NCBI GenBank assembly: GCA_965237485.1
Contig: CBDEFQ010000009.1
Coordinates: 434,001 to 498,000, forward strand
Reading direction: 5' to 3'
Length of the DNA stretch: 64,000 nt
DNA from: JAAELZ01 sp965237485
Lineage (GTDB): Bacteria; Pseudomonadota; Gammaproteobacteria; Arenicellales; Poriferihabitantaceae
Below are positions 47,387-55,662 of the stretch, one piece after another. How positions within the stretch are numbered: the first letter of the stretch is position 1; every line of letters begins with the position of its first letter. The position numbers were made by a program, and so were the translations under genes. The notes under the pieces were generated by a model. It saw nothing but the letters and a program-made list of their open reading frames with translations. It searched no databases and was not told the origin of the DNA.

Positions 47387-48217
47387 ATGATGATCCCGTT
47401 TACAAAAATGCATGGCCTCGGCAATGACTTCATGGTGATAGATAATCGCCAGCAAGTGATGCCGTTGGACGGCACTTATCTCAGTGCATTAGCTAATCGC
47501 AAAACGGGGGTGGGGTTTGATCAATTGTTGTTGGTAGAGGAGCCTGAATACAGTGACTCACAATTTAAATATCGTATATTCAATGCCGATGGAGGGGAGG
47601 TGAGTCAATGCGGAAATGGTGCACGTTGCTTTGCAAAGTTTGTTACTGAGCAAGGCTTAATCGACTCAACACAATTTTGGGTGGAGACCAATGCCGGTCG
47701 CTTAAATTTGAACATACTAGAAAATGGCGAGGTGAAGGTGAATATGGGCGTGCCCACGTTTAAGCCTAGCGAAATTCCCTTAGCAGGGGTTAAGCGAGCA
47801 AACCACTACGAATTAATTTACCAAGATCAAACGATTACATTCATGGGGGCCGCTATTGGCAACCCCCACGCCGTGTTTGAACTTGGGCCAGTAGATAAGG
47901 CTCCCGTCGAACAGATTGGTGCCTTTGTGCAAGATCACCCCTTATTTCCGCAACGGGTAAACGCCGCATTTATGCACATCTTGTCAGAAGAAGAAATTGA
48001 TTTGCGTGTATTTGAGCGCGGCGTGGGCGAAACGCTTGCTTGTGGTAGCGGAGCCTGTGCTGCGGTTGCCACTGCCACTCTGGACCAGCGCTTAAGCAAC
48101 ACTGTCATAGTGAACCTATTGGGTGGCCCCTTAACAATTGAATATGCAGGAGAAGGACAAGCCGTTTATCTAACCGGCGCTGCCACCACCGTATTTTCTG
48201 GCGAACTACCACAATGA
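47387..48217 (+). CDS. dapF: Diaminopimelate epimerase
   Basis: Interconverts LL- and meso-diaminopimelate. 276 residues: FTKMHGLGNDFMVIDNR at the start, the two catalytic Cys in SQCGNGARCFAKF and TLACGSGACAAVA. All conserved residues are present. The gene overlaps the DUF484 gene by four bases (ATGA) and heads a dapF-DUF484-xerC order found in many gammaproteobacteria. Confidence 0.95.
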   Translation: MMIPFTKMHGLGNDFMVIDNRQQVMPLDGTYLSALANRKTGVGFDQLLLVEEPEYSDSQFKYRIFNADGGEVSQCGNGARCFAKFVTEQGLIDSTQFWVETNAGRLNLNILENGEVKVNMGVPTFKPSEIPLAGVKRANHYELIYQDQTITFMGAAIGNPHAVFELGPVDKAPVEQIGAFVQDHPLFPQRVNAAFMHILSEEEIDLRVFERGVGETLACGSGACAAVATATLDQRLSNTVIVNLLGGPLTIEYAGEGQAVYLTGAATTVFSGELPQ

Positions 48218-48870
48218 ATAACAAAACCGAGAAAAGCCGCTCTAGCAGCAAAGCTAACGACAATACAAGTGCAAAAGAGATCATCGAATGGCTTGGCGAC
48301 CACCCCAGTTTTTTTGACGAGCACCGCACTATCATATCGAAATTAGATTTACCCAGTGATGCGGGTACCGCCATCTCATTGCATCAATATCAAGTTCGCT
48401 TAATGCGAGAAGAAAAAAGGGAGATGGATTCAAAGTTAGCTTTATTGGTAAAAAATGCCCGAACCAACCACAAAATAAATCAAGACTTGCTAGGGCTCGC
48501 AGCGAAACTAATTAAACATGCCAAGGTTGGTAAAACTAAACCTTCTCAAACACAATTAATTGCTGACCACTTCGCTCTGCACAGCGCTAATTTAATTGAG
48601 GTTAAAGCCAGCCCCATTGTCACTACTTTGCTAGACGCACTAAAGGACAGCGAGCCCATTTGCGAAAACAAAGTAGACAAAGCCGTACTCAAATATTTAT
48701 TCGAAAAACAGCAAGAGGAGATCAAATCCTATGCGGTTGTACCGCTAAGCCAAAAAGGCAAATTGCATAGCTTATTGGCGCTAGGCGCTGACGACAAAGA
48801 ACGTTTCAAGCCCAAAATGGGCAATGAGTTTCTTAAGCAGTTGGGTTACTTAATACAAGAACTAGTGTAG
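48214..48870 (+). CDS. DUF484-family protein (GAF-like)
   Basis: 218 residues with the family's N-terminal EWLGDHPSFFDEH and MREEKREMDSKLALLVKNAR, a helical linker and a C-terminal GAF-like domain (SYAVVPLSQKGKLHSLLALGADD). Role unknown; its constant place is between dapF and xerC. The last codons and stop (CTAGTGTAG) come from the 260-bp element inserted at 48866, so a few native C-terminal residues are probably lost. Confidence 0.85.
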   Translation: MNNKTEKSRSSSKANDNTSAKEIIEWLGDHPSFFDEHRTIISKLDLPSDAGTAISLHQYQVRLMREEKREMDSKLALLVKNARTNHKINQDLLGLAAKLIKHAKVGKTKPSQTQLIADHFALHSANLIEVKASPIVTTLLDALKDSEPICENKVDKAVLKYLFEKQQEEIKSYAVVPLSQKGKLHSLLALGADDKERFKPKMGNEFLKQLGYLIQELV

Positions 48871-49126
48871 TGTATTAGATAGACCGTATATATCAGAGCC
48901 CCCAAAATGATCCAAGACAAGGCACAGTCCGCAGTCAGTGGTGTTCCCTTAACAAGGGCTGTAACACAGTATTGGGTCATTTGGAGGGCTCCCTGCGGGC
49001 GAGACAATAAACGGCCATCTGCCTTGTTGCATTGCTTGCAAAGGACGGGCCATTCACTGCGAAACGCGCCTAGTATCTGGCGGTTTCTTGTCTCGCTGAA
49101 CCATACGATCTATCTAATACACTACA
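48866..49126. mobile_element. 261-bp terminal-inverted-repeat element, copy 2
   Basis: Ends TGTAGTGTATTAGATAG and its complement; about 90 percent like copy 1 by eye. CTAG is present on the left only (right flank CCCG), so the target duplication has been lost or changed. It provides the stop codon of the DUF484 gene and separates it from xerC. Confidence 0.8.
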
Positions 49127-49156
49127 CCCGTTTGATTTGCTGCAAGCTCAGATCAG

Positions 49157-50047
49157 ATGATCAATAAGCAGATCACGCTTTTCTTAAACTATCTGCGCTT
49201 TGAAAAGCGCTTATCTGAACACACTGCCGCCGCCTACCAGAGAGACTTACTAAAGCTAGTAAAATATGTAGACAAACTAGGGCACAACAATTGGCCTGGC
49301 CTTTCTGGTGCACAGGCCAGGCAATTCCCTGCTATCTTGCACGCGCAAGGCTTGTCAGGCCGCAGCATCCAACGTGCACTAAGTGCAGCGCGCAGCTTTT
49401 TTCGATTTTTGATTCGTGAGAAATTGTTTCACAGCAACCCATTTACTAATATACGTGCGCCAAAACCAGCCAAGAAACTACCCAATAGTTTAAGCGTAGA
49501 CGAGGTTTCTCAACTATTAGACACCCTACCGCAAACGGATTTCGCTTACCGCGACGGCGCGATCATGGAGCTAATTTATTCTTGTGGTTTACGCTTAACT
49601 GAAACTACTTCTATTGACCAAGCAGCGGTTTCTAGAGGTCAATCGATGCTGCGGGTTATGGGCAAAGGTTCTAAAGAAAGAGACGTGCCAATCGGCCGAA
49701 AGGCATTGCTCGCAATCAAGCAGTGGCTCGAAGTACGGCCAAACTTCGCCGAAGAAAATGAGCCTGCTCTTTTTGTGAGTAAGCGAGGAACTCGGATTAG
49801 CCCTCGTAGCGTTCAGGCGAGGTTGGATTATTGGGCGGCCTATACTGGCCTTGGTCGACGCTTATACCCACACATGTTACGTCATTCATTTGCTAGCCAT
49901 ATGTTAGAATCAAGCCAAGACTTGCGCGCGGTGCAAGAGCTCTTAGGCCATGCAAATATCTCAACTACACAAATATATACTCACTTGGACTTTCAACACC
50001 TAGCAAAAGTATACGACGCCGCGCACCCGCGCGCTAAATCTAAATAA
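49157..50047 (+). CDS. xerC: Tyrosine recombinase XerC
   Basis: Resolves chromosome dimers at dif with XerD. 296 residues with the catalytic set: Arg in SCGLRLTE, Lys in MGKGSKER, His-x-x-Arg in HMLRHSFASHML, His in LLGHANIS and Tyr in TQIYTHLD. The SAM-like core-binding domain (FEKRLSEHTAAAYQRDL) is intact. Its place after DUF484 favours XerC over XerD. Confidence 0.92.
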   Translation: MINKQITLFLNYLRFEKRLSEHTAAAYQRDLLKLVKYVDKLGHNNWPGLSGAQARQFPAILHAQGLSGRSIQRALSAARSFFRFLIREKLFHSNPFTNIRAPKPAKKLPNSLSVDEVSQLLDTLPQTDFAYRDGAIMELIYSCGLRLTETTSIDQAAVSRGQSMLRVMGKGSKERDVPIGRKALLAIKQWLEVRPNFAEENEPALFVSKRGTRISPRSVQARLDYWAAYTGLGRRLYPHMLRHSFASHMLESSQDLRAVQELLGHANISTTQIYTHLDFQHLAKVYDAAHPRAKSK

Positions 50048-50053
50048 ACTCGT

Positions 50054-51277
50054 ATGCGTAAACTTGCTTGGGCCGCCAGTTTAATCGTATTGTGTTTATG
50101 CTTGTTCATGGCGGGTGGTTACGTATTTACCTACCGCTATCCTGGTTTGGCATTAGACCCTAAGCCTTTAAGCCAAAAGCTTGTTACTGCGCAAGCCACA
50201 ATTACTGCGCAGGGTGCTTACGTGAAAAGTGAGGAGGCCCTACTTTTTCGTGCCTTTCAGCCAGATGTAAATATTCACGTCACTGGTTTAAGCAAAGGTG
50301 AAACTAGTTTCAAAATCGAGAACGTTCACCCCAAAGCTACTTTGTTGGCGGTAGATTCTGCACCCGTAAAACAAACCATAAACGGCTTAAATAGAACACT
50401 TACGATAGAGACAGATGTAAACACAACTATTTCACTAATGCTCAGCTTCCCACAAAAGCAACACTATACATTTGGGGTGCTAGGCGACACTGGCGGCAAC
50501 ACAGAATTAACTTGGGGGCTGAAGCGTTTGGCGCAGGTGCAAGTTGATTTTATCTTACACCTAGGTGACGGCTACTACGGTCCTGAAGAAGTTGGCCAAG
50601 TGCAAAAACGCTTTAACGCCTCTGCAGTTCCCGTATACGCAACCAACGGCAACCATGATTTCCATGGACCGAACGATCTGGGCATTGATACTTATCTGCG
50701 TAATATTGGCCCCCTTAACAACGCCTTTCGTTTGCTCAACACCTGTTTTATCAACCTTGAAACCGGTGGGTTTATGTTTCCCGCACATAAGGGGTTTCGC
50801 GGACCATTCTTAAGTGCACAAGTCGACGCACTCAATTCCACCGATAAAAACTGCAAGCCGGTGATCTTTACCCATAAACCGATTCTAGCGGATCTCAATA
50901 TCGATATCCCACAGGTAAAGCATACCCTACATGGATACGATGCAAAATGGATTTTCGCGCAGCTTAAGAAACTCAATGAACCATTGGTATTCGCTGGGCA
51001 TATCCATAAAGATTTTGAGTTTATGCAACAGGGCGTACGCACTTTCGTTACCGGAAGCGGCTTAGCGCAAGATGATTTAGTTAAACAACGCTCTGTGGCC
51101 AAATTACTGATCGGAGAATTTAGTGCCGACTCACCGTTATCCACCCGTTGGATTAGCAACGAAATGCCGCTGGAATATCACTGTTCCACTAAGGTGAGAA
51201 ACAGCCTGCTTAAGAAAGCAGACAATAAAAAGACCGAGGAGAAAAAATATCGCTATTCGGCTTTAATTGAACAGTGA
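50054..51277 (+). CDS. Exported metallophosphoesterase, C-terminus altered by an IS
   Basis: 407 residues: an N-terminal membrane anchor or signal (residues 4-25), a beta-domain, then a calcineurin-type phosphatase with FGVLGDTGGN, LHLGDGYYG, ATNGNHDFHG, IFTHKPI and FAGHIHKDFE, which supply the two-metal site. Purple-acid-phosphatase-like in layout. The stop TGA is the first three bases of the IS3 element at 51275. Without the IS the frame would run on as QLDEACSR to a TAG at 52567, so the last seven residues have been lost. Confidence 0.85.
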   Translation: MRKLAWAASLIVLCLCLFMAGGYVFTYRYPGLALDPKPLSQKLVTAQATITAQGAYVKSEEALLFRAFQPDVNIHVTGLSKGETSFKIENVHPKATLLAVDSAPVKQTINGLNRTLTIETDVNTTISLMLSFPQKQHYTFGVLGDTGGNTELTWGLKRLAQVQVDFILHLGDGYYGPEEVGQVQKRFNASAVPVYATNGNHDFHGPNDLGIDTYLRNIGPLNNAFRLLNTCFINLETGGFMFPAHKGFRGPFLSAQVDALNSTDKNCKPVIFTHKPILADLNIDIPQVKHTLHGYDAKWIFAQLKKLNEPLVFAGHIHKDFEFMQQGVRTFVTGSGLAQDDLVKQRSVAKLLIGEFSADSPLSTRWISNEMPLEYHCSTKVRNSLLKKADNKKTEEKKYRYSALIEQ

Positions 51278-51362
51278 AGTGGACCCCATGATTAGGACAG
51301 GTTGAAGGCCAAAATAAGGAGTTATTTTCTGTTTTATAATTGTTCAAAACGAGGAACAGAAA

Positions 51363-51644
51363 ATGAGTAAAAAGCGTAGAAACCATGCCCCACCATTCAA
51401 AGCCAAAGTTGCTCTTGCAGCAATCAAAGGTGATGAAACATTAAGCAATCTTGCTAGTCGTTATGACATCAATGCAAATCTTATCGTCAAGTGGAAGAAA
51501 CAATTGCTCGATAGCTCAGCTGAAGTCTTTGCATCAGGCACAGGCTTATCTCCAAACCGAGAATCAGAGATTAAATCATTACAGGCAAAGATCGGTGAAA
51601 TCACCATGGAAAACGATTTTTTATCAAAAGCGCTCGGTCGTTAA
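51363..51644 (+). CDS. IS3-family OrfA
   Basis: 93 residues with an HTH_Tnp_1 domain (FKAKVALAAIKGDETLSNLASRYDI through WKKQLL) and a leucine-rich coiled coil (KSLQAKIGEITMENDFLSKAL). It ends 20 bp before the OrfB start. OrfB is in the -1 frame, so an OrfAB fusion by frameshifting near the end of OrfA is expected for the family. Confidence 0.88.
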   Translation: MSKKRRNHAPPFKAKVALAAIKGDETLSNLASRYDINANLIVKWKKQLLDSSAEVFASGTGLSPNRESEIKSLQAKIGEITMENDFLSKALGR

Positions 51645-51664
51645 ACAGACCTGAGCGCAAAACT

Positions 51665-52489
51665 ATGATTAATAAAAGCAATAAACTATCGTTAGTTCGT
51701 CAGTGTAAATTGTTGAAGATTCATCGTTCCCATGTTTATTACAAAACCTCACCTGCTAATGAGGATGACTTGGAACTGATGCATCTGATTGATCGCATTC
51801 ACCTCAATCGGCCCTTTCTTGGCAGTAGACGCATTCGTGATGTGTTGCAAGATGTAGGCCACCGAGTTGACCGTAAACATGTGCGACGCTTAATGCGTAA
51901 GATGGGCATTAAAGCCATCTATCCTAGGCCTAACACCAGCAAGAAGAAGGCGGGGCACAAGATTTATCCTTATCTGCTAGGTGGGTTGGCCATCAATCAA
52001 CCCAATCAAGCTTGGTGTACCGATATAACTTATATCCCGATGCCTAAGGGCTTTGCTTATCTTACCGTTGTGATGGATTGGTATTCTCGTAAAGTGCTGT
52101 CATGGCGGCTTAGCAACAGCATGGATAGCGCATTCTGCGTAGATGCTTTGGAAGAGGCACTGCATTACTACGGCAAGCCTGATATCTTTAACAGCGATCA
52201 AGGTGCGCAATTTACCAGTGAGGCGTTTACCGGTGTACTCAAAGACAATGGTATTCGCATCAGCATGGATGGCAAAGGTGCTTGGCGTGACAATGTATTT
52301 GTTGAGCGCTTATGGCGCAGCGTGAAATATGAGGAAGTCTATTTGCAAGCCTACCAATCGATGAAAGAGGCAAAAGACGGCATTGGCTCCTGGATAAACT
52401 ATTACAACCAAGAGCGTAAACATCAAACATTGGGCATGGTCCCTGACATGATGTATGATCCATGTCGCGGCCTGAAATTGGCTGCTTAA
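51665..52489 (+). CDS. IS3-family OrfB transposase
   Basis: 274 residues: HTH_21 domain (LNRPFLGSRRIRDVLQDVGHRV), then the rve core with WCTDITYIPMPKGFAYL, IFNSDQGAQFTSEAF and the Glu in DNVFVERLWRSVKYEEVY. Frame intact; this IS looks active or recently so, given its clean ends. Confidence 0.9.
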   Translation: MINKSNKLSLVRQCKLLKIHRSHVYYKTSPANEDDLELMHLIDRIHLNRPFLGSRRIRDVLQDVGHRVDRKHVRRLMRKMGIKAIYPRPNTSKKKAGHKIYPYLLGGLAINQPNQAWCTDITYIPMPKGFAYLTVVMDWYSRKVLSWRLSNSMDSAFCVDALEEALHYYGKPDIFNSDQGAQFTSEAFTGVLKDNGIRISMDGKGAWRDNVFVERLWRSVKYEEVYLQAYQSMKEAKDGIGSWINYYNQERKHQTLGMVPDMMYDPCRGLKLAA

Positions 52490-52564
52490 TCAGCTGAAAA
52501 TAACTCCTAAGCCATCTGTCCTAAAAAGCGGGTCCACTTCTCAGCTTGACGAAGCTTGCAGCCG

Positions 52565-54496
52565 CTAGTCGACGCGATATACACTAATCTCTGCTGACTG
52601 CCATAATTTCGGAAACCGCTGCGGGTTAGCTTCCAGATGTGGCTTAAGCGCCGGCGAATAAAAGGCACTCACCTTCATTATTTCAGCTGGCCAATGCCTA
52701 GAATCAGCCCCTGTTTCACTATAAGCCCCGTCGCGCTCGTTAACCACCAATAGGGACCCTTTAAATCGTTGTAAGGGGCTATCTGCGTAATTTTCAAAAT
52801 TGAACTTTCTGCTAGCATAACTATGCGATGCTATAAACTTGTAGTTGTAGGTATGATGGTGGGTAAACGCGGATATGGCATAACCCGTCACTGGGTCGGT
52901 AAGAATAATTCTTTTCTCGGGAATTTCGTTACTTAAAAAAACTAGCAAGTCTTCCCATAAATTATAAGAGTTTCCAATCTCTACGGGCTGTAAAATCAAT
53001 CGACTATAAGTATTTCGCCAAGAGCCGACCTTTAGAGGAAACAATAAGGCCACCAACAATATCAAGCCCAAACCTGCGGATAGCTGATGAACTAGCTTTG
53101 CTGACCGCAATTGCTCAAAACAGAAAATAACACTCGCCGCGGCCACTAAGTTTAGCGGCAAAATGCAGAGCATTCTCCATAGAGTGTGCGGGCCATCTAA
53201 GCGCAGAAAGAAGTCGACAAATAAAGGGTTAAAAACCGTAAATAGAGGTGACAACATGCCGACAAAAATGTAAGCATTTTGTACAAGTCGGTGGTAGAAC
53301 AGTAAAAATAAAATATAAGTTAGACCGCCCCAAACCGTCACCACCCGCACAAACTGAAATTCTGGGTTAAGAAATAAAATGCGATTGAAAATAGGGCCCT
53401 GCTCGGATAATTGCAAAACTTTATTTGCTAAGTCAGTTGGTCGGTCCTGAGTTAAATAAGCGTAAGCCACTAACACAAGAAAACCCAGCAGCACAATTAA
53501 CAACAATACCAAATGCAGTTTCGACACCTTCAGCCACCAATGCGTAATTGCAGAACCCACGCGATATTCAGCTTGGCTAATAAACGGCTTAATGAAAACG
53601 TGCCACCCCAAAATTAGCCCCCCCATCACCACGATGAACAGCGCCTCTTGGGTATGAACTATCGCTGCACAAAGTGTAAACACTAAGAGTAGGAACGCGT
53701 CTTTAAATTGCGAAGACGAGGCATTCACTAATCGATAAATTAACACCACCCCAGCGTAATAGAAGGTAAAGTTAAGCATGCTAGGCGCTAATGTGTAGTA
53801 ACGCGCATACGCGAAAACACTAATGCCCATATGCGCGAAAAGGAAAACCGTACTTAGCACGCTGACGCAGACTCTTTGCCGTTTGCTTAGCTCGAAATGG
53901 CCAAAAATAAACCATGCAAAAGCGTAGCTTAAACACAAAAACAACAAACCATTTAACAACATCGCCGCGTTAAGGCTTTGCTCTAAGCTTAACCCAGCTA
54001 GTTGACTCACCAATGCATAAAAGCTATACCAAATTCCCGCACTTTGTTTGAATAAGCTGGATAAATCCGTGGGGTACCCTAAGAACCCTGCCTTGATACG
54101 TACGCTTTGTTGTTGGGTGTATTCCAAGTGACGAAACAAATCAGCTGGCATCTCAATATAAGGCCCTGCCCACCACCGATACAGTAAATAAGTAAGGCCA
54201 ACACAAACCATTCCAATCAACCAATATTGGTCTACATGGGCCAAAGCTCCAGGCCGATTTCGCTTTTTAAACAGCTTCCAGTTGGCAACCACCATCAGTG
54301 CCAAACCACCCAAATACAAAGAACAGGTTAAATCCAGAGATAAGTTTTGTAATTTCGATAGGCTAGCAAGTCCTACGTAATACGCGTAGGAGAGCGTAAT
54401 CGAAAATATAAATTTGTGCTTGTTGATCGCGAAGCTTCTCAATAGCAACAAACCGGGCACAGTGAGTAACATCAGCGCCAGAACAAAATAGAGCAT
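52565..54496 (-). CDS. Large polytopic membrane protein, glycosyltransferase-like
   Basis: 643 residues with about 12-14 hydrophobic segments through residue 490 and a soluble C-terminal 150 residues. The loop after the early helices has GPYIEMPADLFRHLEYTQQQ, acidic and aromatic as in GT-C enzymes, but I cannot place it in a named family. It converges on the metallophosphatase; before the IS insertion the two stops overlapped. Confidence 0.55.
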   Translation of the reverse strand: MLYFVLALMLLTVPGLLLLRSFAINKHKFIFSITLSYAYYVGLASLSKLQNLSLDLTCSLYLGGLALMVVANWKLFKKRNRPGALAHVDQYWLIGMVCVGLTYLLYRWWAGPYIEMPADLFRHLEYTQQQSVRIKAGFLGYPTDLSSLFKQSAGIWYSFYALVSQLAGLSLEQSLNAAMLLNGLLFLCLSYAFAWFIFGHFELSKRQRVCVSVLSTVFLFAHMGISVFAYARYYTLAPSMLNFTFYYAGVVLIYRLVNASSSQFKDAFLLLVFTLCAAIVHTQEALFIVVMGGLILGWHVFIKPFISQAEYRVGSAITHWWLKVSKLHLVLLLIVLLGFLVLVAYAYLTQDRPTDLANKVLQLSEQGPIFNRILFLNPEFQFVRVVTVWGGLTYILFLLFYHRLVQNAYIFVGMLSPLFTVFNPLFVDFFLRLDGPHTLWRMLCILPLNLVAAASVIFCFEQLRSAKLVHQLSAGLGLILLVALLFPLKVGSWRNTYSRLILQPVEIGNSYNLWEDLLVFLSNEIPEKRIILTDPVTGYAISAFTHHHTYNYKFIASHSYASRKFNFENYADSPLQRFKGSLLVVNERDGAYSETGADSRHWPAEIMKVSAFYSPALKPHLEANPQRFPKLWQSAEISVYRVD

Positions 54497-54658
54497 ACCT
54501 GAATAACGTTAGTAAATAAGCGCAAATCATAACGGATATAGGGCTAGAAAAAGTAAAAAAAAGAACCCAAAAAAGGGTTCCAAATAGTTTCACTGAAGTG
54601 AAGAACGCACTGGCTTAGAGAAAATCTTTACCAATGCGTATGCACATTGAGATGCACG

Positions 54659-55025
54659 GATTACGCAACATTGGGTAGGGCCTTTTTGTCTGGCAAGTTG
54701 ACTCATTGTCGTTCCACACGATATATCGATGATTAGCATTAGCCCATTCGTCGTCAATCTCAATCAGAATGGCACTGACTAATCGTAACCAAGCCTCTCG
54801 GTTAGGAAAGACTCTGACCAAGCGGGTTCGCCGCTTAAGTTCTTGTTGAACCGTCCGTTCAACCTAGATAAATCAGTTAAAACATGGAACGCACAAATGG
54901 CTCAACTTACAAGACACCAAGATAGAAAATTTGAATAAATCAAAAATTCGGAAAAATTCCCCTTGGGGGGAAAAGGCCATACTGCCCTATCTAATATAAA
55001 AGTCCATACCTGAAGTTACAGTATC
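54659..55025 (-). mobile_element. Deleted copy of the second IS256-type element, with a MITE end inside
   Basis: Both outer ends of the element (as 16852-18243, inverted) are present. Only the last 65 or so codons of the transposase remain (54660-54862). In their place at 54863-54883 is one terminal repeat of the type A MITE (CCTAGATAAATCAGTTAAAA), joined to the left-end region. A MITE inserted in the transposase followed by a deletion running from inside the MITE would produce this. Confidence 0.75.
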
Positions 55026-55048
55026 GGGCACATACTGGTTTTGAAAGA

Positions 55049-55073
55049 TAGCTCAGGGTCAGACCCCTTTAAA
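55049..55073 (+). repeat. GGGTCAGACCCC palindromic repeat, copy 2
   Basis: Reads TAGCTCAGGGTCAGACCCC then TTTAAA. The same 25 bp recur at 55373-55397; the two copies bracket a small ORF in direct orientation. Confidence 0.8.
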
Positions 55074-55144
55074 CTGCATCTAGATGTATGGATAGATGTT
55101 AAAGCGACTCAATTTAAAAACTTTTATGGTTGGTGATATAAGAT

Positions 55145-55375
55145 ATGCAAGAGTCTAAAATTTTTTCTGTATTGCATTGTGTCTTTTTTACTTTATTTTG
55201 TTTTATTTCGACCTACGTAATTGTTACTTATATTTTGCTGTCTGTGCCGCCATTTTCACGCTCAGTTTACCCAGACTACGGAACATATTCTGTCGTTGGT
55301 ATAGGGTTTATTGCCAGTATTATTACATCCCTTCTTACCTTTAAAAAAATAGTGAAAAATAAATCCAAACGATAG
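55145..55375 (+). CDS. Small two-helix membrane protein between palindromic repeats
   Basis: 76 residues with hydrophobic helices at about 9-32 and 48-66 and a basic end KKIVKNKSKR. It fills the 300-bp space between two direct copies of the GGGTCAGACCCC repeat, and its stop lies within the second. No family recognised. Confidence 0.45.
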   Translation: MQESKIFSVLHCVFFTLFCFISTYVIVTYILLSVPPFSRSVYPDYGTYSVVGIGFIASIITSLLTFKKIVKNKSKR

Positions 55376-55397
55376 CTCAGGGTCAGACCCCTTTAAA
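55373..55397 (+). repeat. GGGTCAGACCCC palindromic repeat, copy 3
   Basis: Identical to copy 2 over 25 bp. Its first bases are the stop codon of the preceding ORF, and its right edge meets a recombinase-like gene fragment. Confidence 0.8.
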
Positions 55398-55535
55398 CGT
55401 AAGGGGAATAAAGACCGCGTGGTGACCTTGGCGCAAGAGCTAATTACCCCTTTGCCACGGGTTATTGAGAAGTTACATAATTTACTCGTAACATGTCCGA
55501 TTAGTCTTGATTGTGGTATTTTATGTGTATAATTC
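55395..55535 (+). pseudogene. Tyrosine-recombinase (integron-integrase-like) gene fragment
   Basis: In one frame the sequence after the repeat reads KGNKDRVVTLAQELITPLPR and continues to a stop near 55533. The K-G-x-K-x-R-x-V-x-L pattern is the strand carrying the catalytic Lys of tyrosine recombinases, with the wording usual in integron integrases. The conserved Arg, His and Tyr parts are missing. A shorter stretch of it (from AQELITPL) recurs at 58710. The capsid promoter lies within its end. Confidence 0.4.
55506..55533 (+). promoter_or_regulatory. Candidate promoter of capsid gene 1
   Basis: A perfect TATAAT at 55528-55533 with CTTGAT 16 bp upstream. It lies in the 100 bp that are almost identical at the second capsid locus (58707-58810), where only the DNA after the -10 diverges. 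That conservation supports function. Confidence 0.4.
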
Positions 55536-55662
55536 AGGTTCAATTCATCGAAACGTGCTTTAACTGGCCTCACGACCCAGAAGCGTAGGATAGGAAGCAG
55601 TCACGCGGCTTTAAGATAGGTGATTTATTTATTAATTTAATCCATTTTACGAGGAAATGATC

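Larger units (their letters stand above)
51275..52541 (+). mobile_element. IS3-family element (1,267 bp)
   Basis: Ends TGAAGTGGACCC and, on the right, the complement AGAAGTGGACCC, each with TTAGGACAG further in. A 3-bp duplication CAG flanks it (51272-51274 and 52542-52544), the usual size for IS3. It carries two ORFs in different frames. Confidence 0.87.

Noticed and set aside
55049..55397. Integron attC sites around a gene cassette
   Set aside because: The repeats lack the RYYYAAC and GTTRRRY ends and the imperfect arms of attC; they are simple short palindromes.
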